NCBI RefSeq assembly: GCF_021696945.1 | Contig: NZ_JACYHE010000067.1 | Coordinates: forward strand, 1-33,317 | Origin: Streptomyces sp. JJ36 | Lineage (GTDB): Bacteria > Actinomycetota > Actinomycetes > Streptomycetales > Streptomycetaceae | Direction: 5' to 3' | Length of the DNA stretch: 33,317 bases | In this document: in pieces, positions 15,057 through 22,332 of the stretch | Numbering within the stretch: the stretch's first letter is position 1 | Layout of the letters: each line of letters starts with the position of its first letter | The notes under the pieces: model-generated | Told to the model about the DNA's origin: nothing | Seen by the model: only the letters and a program-made list of their open reading frames with translations | Database searches by the model: none | Translations under genes and position numbers: made by a program

Positions 15057-15734
15057 TCAGTGCGCGTAGGCGGTGATGTCCTTGATCACCGAGAAGCCCA
15101 GCCCGTAGGCGCTCATCCCGCGCCCGTACGCGCCGATGTGCACGCCGTCCCGGGCGGACCCGGCGAGCACCCAGCCGTACTCCGACTCCCGGTAGTGGAA
15201 GTCCGTCGGCACCCCGTCGACGGGCAGGGAGAGCCCGGACCAGCCCGGACCGTCCAGCGTGTCCGCCAGGTCCCAGGCGGTCGCGGTCTGCTGGTCCAGC
15301 CAGTCCTGCCGGAGCGCGCGCTCCATCTCGGTGGGCCAGGTGCAGGAGAGCAGGCCCGAACCGGCCAGCCAGGCGGCCGTGGAGACCGAGGTGGCCTCCA
15401 GCACGCCGGTGCCGTCCGCGCTCTGCCGCACCGGACGGCTGGCCACGGTGACCACCACCACGAAGCGCTGGCTCTCCGGGTGCGCCTCCACCTTGAGCGA
15501 CGGCTCGTCGCCGTGCCCGGTCGAGCCGTGCTCCACCGTCCCGTCCGCGGCCGTGCCGACCTGCATCAGCCAGCGCGGACCGGTGAAGGCCTCGTCGAGG
15601 CCGTACCAGGGGAAGGCCGCCAGCAGATAGCCGTCCACCACCCGTCTCCCGGACGGCGTACCGTCGGGAGCCTCGTGGCCGGCCGGTGTACCGCCGGGCG
15701 CTCCCTGCGGCCCTACCCGACTCGTCGTCTCCAT
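15057..15734 (-). CDS. Conserved hypothetical protein
   Basis: 225 aa, no signal peptide or membrane segment. The first 35 residues are Gly/Pro/Thr-rich and probably flexible. A folded alpha/beta part follows (GYLLAAFPWYGLDEAFTGPRWL, FVVVVTVASRPVRQ, TAAWLAGSGLLSCTW, HIGAYGRGMSAYGLGFSVI). I do not recognise the family and see no catalytic or metal motif. The ATG at 15734 follows GAGGAGG by 10 nt, a good ribosome site. It lies downstream of tatB on the same strand with a 156-nt gap and faces mrp across a shared terminator. A TATCCT box about 75 nt upstream suggests its own promoter. Confidence 0.72.
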   Translation of the reverse strand: METTSRVGPQGAPGGTPAGHEAPDGTPSGRRVVDGYLLAAFPWYGLDEAFTGPRWLMQVGTAADGTVEHGSTGHGDEPSLKVEAHPESQRFVVVVTVASRPVRQSADGTGVLEATSVSTAAWLAGSGLLSCTWPTEMERALRQDWLDQQTATAWDLADTLDGPGWSGLSLPVDGVPTDFHYRESEYGWVLAGSARDGVHIGAYGRGMSAYGLGFSVIKDITAYAH

Positions 15735-15890
15735 GTGTGCGACGCCTCCTCGTTGCCCTGCGTGTGGGCGGCCCGCCCCCCTCGGACGGCCCGACCCCGG
15801 ACACAGGGAGGATAGCCACCCGGAACGGCCGTGTCGGGCATGACGGGCGTCACACCGCCCCGGACGGCCCCCCGGCGGCGGTCGCCGGAC

Positions 15891-16376
15891 TCACGTCGCG
15901 TCCGCGTCGAACGGCGGGGGCTCACGGCGCGGGCCCTGGCCGGAGCCGCCCTTGTCGAGGTCCACCGGCGCGCTCGTCCCGGCGCCGGAGGCCGTGCCCC
16001 CGGTGGCTCCGGAGCCACCGCCCGAGCCACCGGAACCGCGGCTGCCGGGCTCCTTGCCGTTCACCGCGTCGGTGACCTCCGCCAGGTCCTTACGCAGGTC
16101 GAAGCTGCTCTGGATCTCCTTGATCCCCAGCTCGTCGTCGTCCAGGAGGTGCTTGCGGGCGAAGTTCCGCGGGTTGAGGTCCTCGAACTCGAAGTCCTTG
16201 AACTCCGGCCCCAGCTCCGACCGGATGTCGTCCCGTGCGCTGTCCGAGAAGGCCCGCACCTTCCGCACGAAGCGCGCCGTGTCCTGGATCACCTTCGGCA
16301 GCTTCTCCGGCCCGAAGACCAGAACGGCGAGGATGACGAGCGCCACCATCTCGAGGGGTCCTATGTCGAAGAACAC
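15891..16376 (-). CDS. tatB: Sec-independent translocase TatB
   Basis: 161 aa. The N-terminal membrane helix (MVALVILAVLVFGPEKLPKVI) begins after FFDIGPLE, with the glutamate and FGPEKLP hinge typical of TatB, followed by a basic amphipathic helix (FVRKVRAFSDSARDDI). The C-terminal 55 residues are Gly/Ser-rich and disordered. TatB forms the receptor with TatC for folded twin-arginine substrates; tatA and tatC are not in the window. The GTG at 16376 puts the helix at the very start, as in the family. It follows htrA by 124 nt, as in the mycobacterial sigE-rseA-htrA-tatB order. A minus-strand TACCGT box about 35 nt upstream may be its own promoter. Confidence 0.92.
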   Translation of the reverse strand: MFFDIGPLEMVALVILAVLVFGPEKLPKVIQDTARFVRKVRAFSDSARDDIRSELGPEFKDFEFEDLNPRNFARKHLLDDDELGIKEIQSSFDLRKDLAEVTDAVNGKEPGSRGSGGSGGGSGATGGTASGAGTSAPVDLDKGGSGQGPRREPPPFDADAT

Positions 16377-16500
16377 CGTGCAGCTCCCTCAGTAACGTCC
16401 TCGGCCCGCATCACGGTACACCGGCGAGGGCCGCCGAGGAGCCCTCGCCGCAGCCCTCCGTCCCGCCGTCCCGCGGGTGCGCGCGGCCGCCGCCGGGCCG

Positions 16501-18276
16501 TCATCCGTCGCCGGAGGAGCCGAGGACGAGCCGCACGGCCCGCTCCGCGCCGTCCCGCTCGACGGTCAGCTGCAGCGCGTCCCCGGGCCGCCGGCTGCGG
16601 ATCCGCACGATGAGCTCCTCGGCGCTGTGCACCGGCTCGCCGCCGACCTCCGTGATGACGTCCCCCGGCTCGATGCCCGCCCGGTCGCCCGGCCCGCCGG
16701 GCGTGACCGGAACGCTGCCGCCGCCCGCCGCCACCACCCGGGCGCCGTCCCCGGCGTACGCCAGGTCGAGGGTGACGCCGATGACCGGGTGGGTCGCCCG
16801 GCCGGTGTTGATCAGCTCCTCGGCGACCCGCTTGGCCTGGTTCACCGGGATGGCGAAGCCGAGACCGATGCTGCCGCCCTGACCGCCGGGGAGGCCGGAG
16901 CCGCCGTCGGCGGACCGGATGGCGCTGTTGATGCCGATGACCCGGCCCCGGGCGTCGACGAGCGGGCCGCCGGAGTTCCCGGGGTTGATCGAGGCGTCCG
17001 TCTGCAGCGCGTCGACATAGCTGACGTCGCTCCCCGCGCCCTCTCCGCCTGCCGTGATCGGGCGCTCCTTGGCGCTGATGATGCCGGTGGTGACGGTGCC
17101 CTCCAGGTCGTACGGCGCGCCGATCGCGATGACCGGGTCGCCCACCCGTACGGAGTCGGAGTTGCCCAGTGGCAGCGGGTGCAGCCCGGAGACGCCGTCG
17201 ACCCGGACCACGGCGAGGTCGTAGCCGCTGTCGCCGCCGACGACCTGGGCGTCGACGGTCTGCCCGCTGTGGAAGGTCACCTGCACCGTGCCGCCCTCGG
17301 CGGCGGACTCGACGACATGGTGGTTGGTCAGGATGTGCCCGCGGTCGTCCAGCACGAAGCCGGTACCGGTGCCGCGACCGCCGAGCCCGGCCACCCGCAG
17401 CGTGACCACACCGGGCAGGGCCGTCTCGGCGATGCCCGCGACGCTGCCGGGGGCCCGCTTGCCGCTCTGCTCCGCGGGGGCCTGCGGGAGTTCCACGGTG
17501 GTGAAGCCGCCGTTCCGCTCGGCGTACGCGCCGACGGCGCCGCCGGCCAGACCCGCCACCAGCGCCAGCAGCAGGGCCCCGCTGAGGAGCCGCAGGCGGC
17601 GCGGCCCGCCGCGCGGGGCGGGCTGCTGCGGGCCGGAGGCGGCCGGGAGCGGAGCGGCCCAGGGGTCGTAGCGCTGCCAGGGCCCGGAGGGCGGGCCCGC
17701 GGGGGGCGTTCCCGGAGGCGGCGCCGAGAGGGCGGCGGACGCGGGCCGGGGCTCCGGGGCGCCCGCTGAGGTGCCATGCGCCGGGGTGCCGGGGCCGGGG
17801 GCGCCGTGGACCGGGTAGGGAGGGTCGGCCGGGGCGCCCGGGCCCGGCGTGCCGTGCGGCGGGGTGGTGCCCGGAAGCTGTACGGGCGGGGCGGGCGCCC
17901 ACGGCCCCGGCCCCCCGTACGGCGGCGTCCGATAGGGGTCCTCGGCATGCAGGGGCACGGAGGCGTCCCGGGCGGCGCCCGGTGGGGAGCCCTGCGTCCC
18001 GGCGCCCTCCCCGGGCGCCCGTCCGGTGCCCCCGGCCTCCGGGGCGGACCGGCCGGGGCCGGGCTCCTCCGCGCCGGCCGCGGCCTCGGGGTCGTTCTCC
18101 CCGGGCAGGGCCCGCTGCGGGGGCTCCGCGGCCTGCTCCGCGGCCGGGAAGGCCGGATCGGCCGGGCCGTTCCCGGCCGGGGCCTCCGGGTGCGGGTCCG
18201 CGGCCGCCGCCCGACGCGGGCGGCCCCACCGCTTCGGCTTGGGCCCGGTGCTCTTCGCGGACTTCCCCTCGTCCAT
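16501..18276 (-). CDS. htrA: HtrA/DegP-type membrane-anchored serine protease
   Basis: 591 aa. Residues 1-228 are a long Pro/Gly/Ala-rich cytoplasmic region, followed by one membrane helix (229-250) and an extracytoplasmic trypsin-like domain. The catalytic triad is H320 (TNHHV), D353 (YDLAVV) and S435 (GNSGG). A single PDZ domain spans about 495-585 (IEPGDVITEVGGEPV). It should degrade or handle misfolded envelope proteins. I placed the start at the ATG at 18276; an in-frame start at 18315 would add 13 residues. It lies 91 nt behind the anti-sigma gene and belongs to the same stress module. The long disordered cytoplasmic head is larger than in DegP, but such heads occur in actinobacterial HtrA proteins. 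Confidence 0.93.
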   Translation of the reverse strand: MDEGKSAKSTGPKPKRWGRPRRAAAADPHPEAPAGNGPADPAFPAAEQAAEPPQRALPGENDPEAAAGAEEPGPGRSAPEAGGTGRAPGEGAGTQGSPPGAARDASVPLHAEDPYRTPPYGGPGPWAPAPPVQLPGTTPPHGTPGPGAPADPPYPVHGAPGPGTPAHGTSAGAPEPRPASAALSAPPPGTPPAGPPSGPWQRYDPWAAPLPAASGPQQPAPRGGPRRLRLLSGALLLALVAGLAGGAVGAYAERNGGFTTVELPQAPAEQSGKRAPGSVAGIAETALPGVVTLRVAGLGGRGTGTGFVLDDRGHILTNHHVVESAAEGGTVQVTFHSGQTVDAQVVGGDSGYDLAVVRVDGVSGLHPLPLGNSDSVRVGDPVIAIGAPYDLEGTVTTGIISAKERPITAGGEGAGSDVSYVDALQTDASINPGNSGGPLVDARGRVIGINSAIRSADGGSGLPGGQGGSIGLGFAIPVNQAKRVAEELINTGRATHPVIGVTLDLAYAGDGARVVAAGGGSVPVTPGGPGDRAGIEPGDVITEVGGEPVHSAEELIVRIRSRRPGDALQLTVERDGAERAVRLVLGSSGDG

Positions 18277-18367
18277 GCTCACCCCATCGTTCTCCGCGCG
18301 TCGCAGAGGATTCAACCAGGGTCCGGCGCCGGCCGCCCAGCGAGCCCGGTGTCCGCGCCGCCCGGCG

Positions 18368-19342
18368 TCACGGCAGCGGGCCGGCCGCCGAGACCGCGGG
18401 GGTGGGGGCCGGGACGGGCTCGACCGGCGGCGAGGTCTCGGCCGGTACCCGGCCGGGGATCGCGCCCAGGGGCAAACGCTTCTCCGGCGGGACCAGACGT
18501 GGCAGCGCCGACTGGCGTATCAGCGACGGGGTGAAGGCGGAGCCACCGATCAGCAGCGGCTCGCTGCCCGGCTCCGCGGAGGTCTGCACACCCGTGCCCC
18601 TCCCCGCCTGGGTGGACAGCGAGGACCGGCTGCCCGCCGACGTGGTGGCCTGTGCGGTCGGGGCCGCCAGGCCGCGGGTGCTGCCGCCCGCACGGCTGCC
18701 CGCCGGGCGCCGCCGGGCCTCCCGCTCGCCGGCCGCGGAGGCGCCGCTGCCGGCAGACGCGGTGGAGGAGCCCCGCTCACCGCCGGCGACGGCGGAACCG
18801 CTCAGCGAGCCGGCGTTGACCGCGCCGCCCAGGGCGAGCGCCGCCAGGGAGAAAGCGCTCGCCGCCACGAAGGCGAATCTGCGCCCGCGGGAGGCCGGCC
18901 TCTCCGCGTCGGGCGCCCGGTGTATGCGGAAGCCGCCGTCGGGCGTCAGCGCACTCACGCCACGCCCCGCGGGGAGCTGGTCGAGCCGGAAGGCGGACCG
19001 CCCGGAGCCGCCGGGGCGCAGGGCGGACGGCGCGCCGCGGCGCCCGAGGCCGCCTCCGGCCGGCGGATCGCCGGGCCCGTCCGCGGACGGCGGCCCGGCT
19101 CCGGCGGGAAGCCCCTGCAACCGGGCGAGGAGCCCGTCGGACGGTGGCGGCGGGGCGGTGTCCGCGAAGACGTTCTTCAGCCGGCGCTGCGCGTCGGCCT
19201 CGGCCTTGCAGCTCCGGCAGGTCGCCAGATGGGCCAGCACCCGCTCCCGCGCGTCGTGGCTCAGCTCGCCGTCCACCAGCGCCGCCAGCCGGTCGCCGAG
19301 GTGCTGCTCCACGGGCGTGAGGCGCTCCTCCGTACCGCTCAC
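18368..19342 (-). CDS. Zinc-finger membrane anti-sigma factor (RseA-like)
   Basis: 324 aa. The N-terminal 55 residues hold a ZAS motif, H38-x3-C42-x2-C45 (HLATCRSC), which should wrap the cognate sigma factor. A disordered Pro/Gly linker leads to one membrane helix (about 155-177). The C-terminal 147 residues are outside the membrane and low in complexity (Ser, Ala, Gly, Thr, Pro), with no folded domain that I recognise. The GTG at 19342 overlaps the sigma stop (GTGA) and has GGAGG 10 nt upstream, so the pair is translationally coupled. By analogy with mycobacterial RseA it holds SigE inactive until envelope or redox stress. HtrA downstream may process it. Confidence 0.9.
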   Translation of the reverse strand: MSGTEERLTPVEQHLGDRLAALVDGELSHDARERVLAHLATCRSCKAEADAQRRLKNVFADTAPPPPSDGLLARLQGLPAGAGPPSADGPGDPPAGGGLGRRGAPSALRPGGSGRSAFRLDQLPAGRGVSALTPDGGFRIHRAPDAERPASRGRRFAFVAASAFSLAALALGGAVNAGSLSGSAVAGGERGSSTASAGSGASAAGEREARRRPAGSRAGGSTRGLAAPTAQATTSAGSRSSLSTQAGRGTGVQTSAEPGSEPLLIGGSAFTPSLIRQSALPRLVPPEKRLPLGAIPGRVPAETSPPVEPVPAPTPAVSAAGPLP

Positions 19343-20112
19343 ACTCCACCGACCTCCTCGGCCGCGCTCCCGCCGCCGGGCACGGCGGCGGTCAGCGCGC
19401 GCTGCTCGGCGCGCGCGGCGGGCGAGCGGTGCCGCAGCGCCTTGCGCAGGTGCGACCGGCCACGGTGGATGCGGCTGCGCACGGTGCCCAGCTTGACGCC
19501 CAGCGTGGCCGCGATCTCCTCGTAGGACAGGCCCTCGATGTCGCAGAGCACCACCGCGGCACGGAACTCCGGCGCCAGGGTGTCCAGCGCCTGCTGCACG
19601 TCGGCGTCGAAGTGGGTGTCGTTGAAGTGCTGCTGCGGGGTGGGCTCGCGGCTGGGCAGCCGCTCCGCCGCGTCGTCGGCCAGCGCGTCGAAGCGGATGC
19701 GCTGCTTGCGGCGGACGGTGTCCAGGAAGAGGTTGGTCGTGATGCGGTGCAGCCAGCCCTCGAAGGTGCCCGGGGTGTACGTCGACAGCGAGCGGAAGAC
19801 CCGGACGAACACCTCCTGGGTCAGGTCCTCGGCGTCGTGCTGGTTCCCCGTGAGGCGGTAGGCGAGGCGGTAGACCCGTGCGCTGTGCGTGCTGACGATC
19901 TCCTCCCAGGACGGAGGGGTCCACGCCTGGGCATCCGCCTCGGTGTCGAAGGTGGCGGTCGCGGTGGTGTCGGCGGTGTGGACGCGGTCAGCGGTGTCGG
20001 TCACGGATTTCGGCTCGCTTGCGGGCCGGAGGAAGCGCCGCAGCACTCCCCGGCCGTGCGCAGCCGCACCTCCCCTGTCGGCTCTGGTGGTGTCCAGTGG
20101 AGCCCCTACCAT
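19339..20112 (-). CDS. sigE: ECF sigma factor, mycobacterial SigE type
   Basis: 257 aa. Region 2 runs from about residue 75 (STHSARVYRLAYRLTGNQHDAEDLTQEVF) to RRKQRIRF. Region 4 is near the end (EFRAAVVLCDIEGLSYEEIAATLGVKLGTVRSRIHRGRSHLRKAL). Order and content match sigE-rseA-htrA-tatB of Mycobacterium. The ATG at 20112 has GAGG 5 nt before it. A longer reading from an ATG at 20157 lacks a ribosome site but cannot be excluded. A GGAAC-N18-GTT promoter lies about 80 nt upstream, so the gene is probably transcribed by an ECF holoenzyme, either itself or a SigR/SigH-type factor. The symbol is by analogy: S. coelicolor 'SigE' is a different ECF factor. Confidence 0.93.
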   Translation of the reverse strand: MVGAPLDTTRADRGGAAAHGRGVLRRFLRPASEPKSVTDTADRVHTADTTATATFDTEADAQAWTPPSWEEIVSTHSARVYRLAYRLTGNQHDAEDLTQEVFVRVFRSLSTYTPGTFEGWLHRITTNLFLDTVRRKQRIRFDALADDAAERLPSREPTPQQHFNDTHFDADVQQALDTLAPEFRAAVVLCDIEGLSYEEIAATLGVKLGTVRSRIHRGRSHLRKALRHRSPAARAEQRALTAAVPGGGSAAEEVGGV

Positions 20113-20191
20113 AGCCACCTCGCCCGTTAGCTCCGGATAAGCATTTTTGACCTGCATTGCTCACGCCTGCCGTCTGTCCGTCCCTCCCGTC

Positions 20192-20217
20192 AACGCCCGG
20201 TCCCATCAGCAGGTTCC
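20192..20217 (-). promoter_or_regulatory. ECF-type promoter of sigE
   Basis: On the minus strand GGAAC (20217-20213) is followed by an 18-nt spacer and GTT (20194-20192); in full it reads GGGAACC, 16 nt, CGTTGA. This is the classical GGAAC/GTT layout used by SigE, SigH and SigR holoenzymes. Transcription would begin near 20184, giving an untranslated leader of about 70 nt. Confidence 0.75.
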
Positions 20218-20229
20218 CGGGGCAGCGGA

Positions 20230-20235
20230 TACAGT
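20230..20235 (+). promoter_or_regulatory. -10 box in front of O-methyltransferase
   Basis: TACAGT on the plus strand ends 5 nt before an in-frame TTG at 20241. It lies beside the divergent sigE promoter. No clear -35 box was found. Confidence 0.4.
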
Positions 20236-20240
20236 CACCG

Positions 20241-20924
20241 TTGCGTCGACCACGGGGACAGGAGAGGGCCATTACCGGCAACCGGCAGACGAGCTGGGCG
20301 TTCGCCGACGCGTACGGCGCGGAGCTCGTCGAGAACGCCGAGAGCGCAGCGCTGCACCAGGCCCGCGAGCGGGCCCGGGAGGCAGGGCTGCGCCCGGTGT
20401 CCTCCGGTACCGGCGCCGCCCTCCGGCTGCTCGCCGCGACGACGGAGGCGAAGGCCGTCGCCGAGATCGGCACCGGCACCGGCGTCTCCGGCATCCACCT
20501 GCTGTGCGGAATGCGCCCGGACGGCGTGCTGACCACGGTCGACATCGAGCCGGAGCGGCAGAGCTTCGCCCGGCAGGCCTTCCGCACGGCCGGCTTCGCC
20601 GGGAACCGCGCCCGCTTCATCCCGGGCCACGCCCTGGAGGTGCTGCCCCGGCTGGCCGACGGCGGCTACGACATGGTCTTCTGCGACGGCGACCGGCTGG
20701 AGTACCCGGACTACCTCGGCGAATCGTTGCGGCTGCTGCGGGTGGGCGGGCTGGTCTGCTTCGAGGGGGTCTTCGCGGACGGGCGCACCGTCGACTCGGC
20801 GGCCCAGCGCGCCGAGGTGCGGGGATTGCGTGAGCTGCTGCGCACCGTGCGTGAGAACACGACGCTGGTGCCCTCGCTGCTGCCGGTCGGCGACGGGCTG
20901 CTCTGCGCGGTGAAGCGCGCCTGA
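20241..20924 (+). CDS. O-methyltransferase (Rv1220c-like)
   Basis: 227 aa if read from the TTG at 20241, or 217 aa from an ATT at 20271. The SAM-binding motif AEIGTGTGVSGIHLL is followed by the acidic strand end TTVDIEPE and the DMVFCDGD loop that carries metal and substrate ligands in catechol-type O-methyltransferases. The conserved NRQTSWAFADAY segment begins only two residues after the ATT. The ATT has a strong AGGAGAGG just before it, whereas the TTG has a -10 box 5 nt upstream and no ribosome site. No ATG or GTG fits. It is divergent from sigE, as Rv1220c is from mycobacterial sigE. The substrate is unknown. Confidence 0.88.
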   Translation: MRRPRGQERAITGNRQTSWAFADAYGAELVENAESAALHQARERAREAGLRPVSSGTGAALRLLAATTEAKAVAEIGTGTGVSGIHLLCGMRPDGVLTTVDIEPERQSFARQAFRTAGFAGNRARFIPGHALEVLPRLADGGYDMVFCDGDRLEYPDYLGESLRLLRVGGLVCFEGVFADGRTVDSAAQRAEVRGLRELLRTVRENTTLVPSLLPVGDGLLCAVKRA

Positions 20925-21033
20925 CCCGCCGCACCCGGAGCACCGGCCGGACCCCGGGACGAGGGCGTTCCGGAAGGCCGCACGGGAAGGCCGTACCGGA
21001 AGAGCTCACCGGGGAACGGACCGGAACGACGAC

Positions 21034-21060
21034 GCCCCGGGGTGCGGGGCACCCCGGGGC
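21034..21060. terminator. Strong hairpin between convergent genes
   Basis: GCCCCGGGGTGC (21034-21045) and GCACCCCGGGGC (21049-21060) form a perfect 12-bp stem with a GGG loop. It separates the methyltransferase (plus) from DUF3117 (minus). Confidence 0.75.
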
Positions 21061-21078
21061 AGGCCGCAGCGGACTGCG

Positions 21079-21246
21079 TCAGGCGCAGACCTTCTTCAGC
21101 TCCTCCTCGAGCGCGATCGCCTCGTCCGGGGTCAGCTCGACGACGAGTCGTCCACCGCCTTCGAGCGGAACGCGCATGACGATGCCCCGCCCCTCCTTGG
21201 TCACCTCGAGCGGGCCGTCGCCCGTCCGCGGCTTCATGGCCGCCAT
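21079..21246 (-). CDS. DUF3117 small protein
   Basis: 55 aa, too short for most gene finders. The sequence runs MAAMKPRTGDGPLEV and then RVPLEGGGRLVVELTPDEA, the compact DUF3117 fold found across actinobacteria (Rv1211 in M. tuberculosis). GGAAGGG lies about 8 nt before the ATG at 21246. The function is unknown; it has one C-terminal cysteine (KKVCA) and no metal motif. A likely promoter lies upstream on the minus strand, with GATAAT at 21332-21327 and TTGGTC at 21357-21352 (19-nt spacer). It is flanked by a strong terminator, so it is probably a single-gene transcript. Confidence 0.9.
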   Translation of the reverse strand: MAAMKPRTGDGPLEVTKEGRGIVMRVPLEGGGRLVVELTPDEAIALEEELKKVCA

Positions 21247-21326
21247 GCTCGTATCCCTTCCTGAAACCAGCTCACCGCAGCCGACAACTCAGGTGTCACC
21301 GGCATCGAACACATTGCTTGCCTTCC

Positions 21327-21357
21327 ATTATCCCGCATGCCGGGACCCGATGACCAA
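21327..21357 (-). promoter_or_regulatory. Likely housekeeping promoter of DUF3117 gene
   Basis: On the minus strand TTGGTC (-35), 19 nt, GATAAT (-10) lies about 80 nt upstream of the ATG at 21246. The -10 differs from TATAAT at one base, and the region is AT-richer than its surroundings. Confidence 0.5.
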
Positions 21358-21460
21358 CAAGTGCCTGCATCCCTTCGGCAACGCACAGGCGCAAATCCAC
21401 CCAATCCGGGGATCCGGCTCTTTCCCGCCGTGGATTTCCCCCGTTCCCGCCCCGGGCGCG

Positions 21461-21476
21461 TTTGACGCAGGTCACA
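21461..21476. promoter_or_regulatory. Crp-like site upstream of enoyl-CoA hydratase
   Basis: TTTGA-CGCAGG-TCACA matches the TGTGA-N6-TCACA pattern with one mismatch and lies 67 nt before the start codon at 21544. Confidence 0.3.
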
Positions 21477-21543
21477 CCGGAGGGGAATCCGGAGCCCGGG
21501 TGCCGCCTTCCGGCTCCCGGACATCTGGTCCATGCTGTGCTGC

Positions 21544-22332
21544 ATGGCCGACACCGTGCTCCACGACGTGACCGAGGGACTCGCGACGATCACCCTCAAC
21601 CGCCCCGACGCGATGAACGCGCTCGACGAGGCGACCAAGAACGCGCTGCGGGACGCCCTGCACCGGGCGGCGGACGACCCCGCCGTACGGGCCGTGCTGC
21701 TCACCGGCAACGGCCGGGCGTTCTGCGTGGGGCAGGACCTGAAGGAGCACATCGGCGAGCTGCAGCAGCAGGGCGGCGGCGCCCTGACCACGGTGCGGGA
21801 GCACTACAACCCGATCACCCTGGCGATCGCCACCATGCCCAAGCCGGTGGTGGCCGCGGTCAACGGCGTGGCCGCGGGCGCCGGGGCGGGCTTCGCCTTC
21901 GCCGCCGACCACCGCATCCTGGCCGACTCCGCGGCCTACAACACCGCCTTCGCCGGGATCGCGCTCACCGCCGACTCCGGCATGTCCTGGTCACTGCCCC
22001 GGCTGGTCGGCCCGGCCCGGGCGAAGAACCTGCTGCTCTTCCCGCGCAGCGTCAAGGCCGAGGAGGCGCTGGAGCTGGGCCTGGCCGACCGGGTGGTGCC
22101 GGCCGACCGGCTCGCCGAGGAGGCCCGGGAGACGGCCCGCCGGCTCGCCGAGGGCCCGACCGCGGCGTATGCCGCGATCAAGGAGTCGCTGGACTACGGG
22201 GCCTCCCACTCGCTGGCCGAGACCCTGGACAAGGAGGGCGAGCTCCAGCTCCGCGCCGGTGCCTCCGAGGACCACCGCATCGCCGTGGAGGCTTTCGTGC
22301 GCAAGGAGACGCCCCGCTACGTCGGGCGCTGA
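21544..22332 (+). CDS. Enoyl-CoA hydratase/isomerase family protein
   Basis: 262 aa crotonase-fold protein. The CoA-binding and oxyanion-hole elements are visible as GRAFCVGQDLKE (first loop) and AAVNGVAAGAGAGFAFAADHRI (second). The active-site loop in the middle reads GIALTADSGMSWSLPRLVG, with aspartate at the position used by PaaG/2-(1,2-epoxyphenylacetyl)-CoA isomerase-like members rather than the two glutamates of classic hydratases. An isomerase or a specialised hydratase is therefore likely. I chose the ATG at 21544 over one at 21532 because the domain begins right after MADTV; no good ribosome site precedes either. Its last 16 nt overlap the convergent tag gene. Confidence 0.9.
   Translation: MADTVLHDVTEGLATITLNRPDAMNALDEATKNALRDALHRAADDPAVRAVLLTGNGRAFCVGQDLKEHIGELQQQGGGALTTVREHYNPITLAIATMPKPVVAAVNGVAAGAGAGFAFAADHRILADSAAYNTAFAGIALTADSGMSWSLPRLVGPARAKNLLLFPRSVKAEEALELGLADRVVPADRLAEEARETARRLAEGPTAAYAAIKESLDYGASHSLAETLDKEGELQLRAGASEDHRIAVEAFVRKETPRYVGR

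Noticed and set aside
15840..15856. Third Crp-like site upstream of the 15.7 kb hypothetical gene
   Set aside because: It has mismatches in the conserved half-site (TCATG) and lies more than 100 nt upstream. Too weak in DNA of this base composition.
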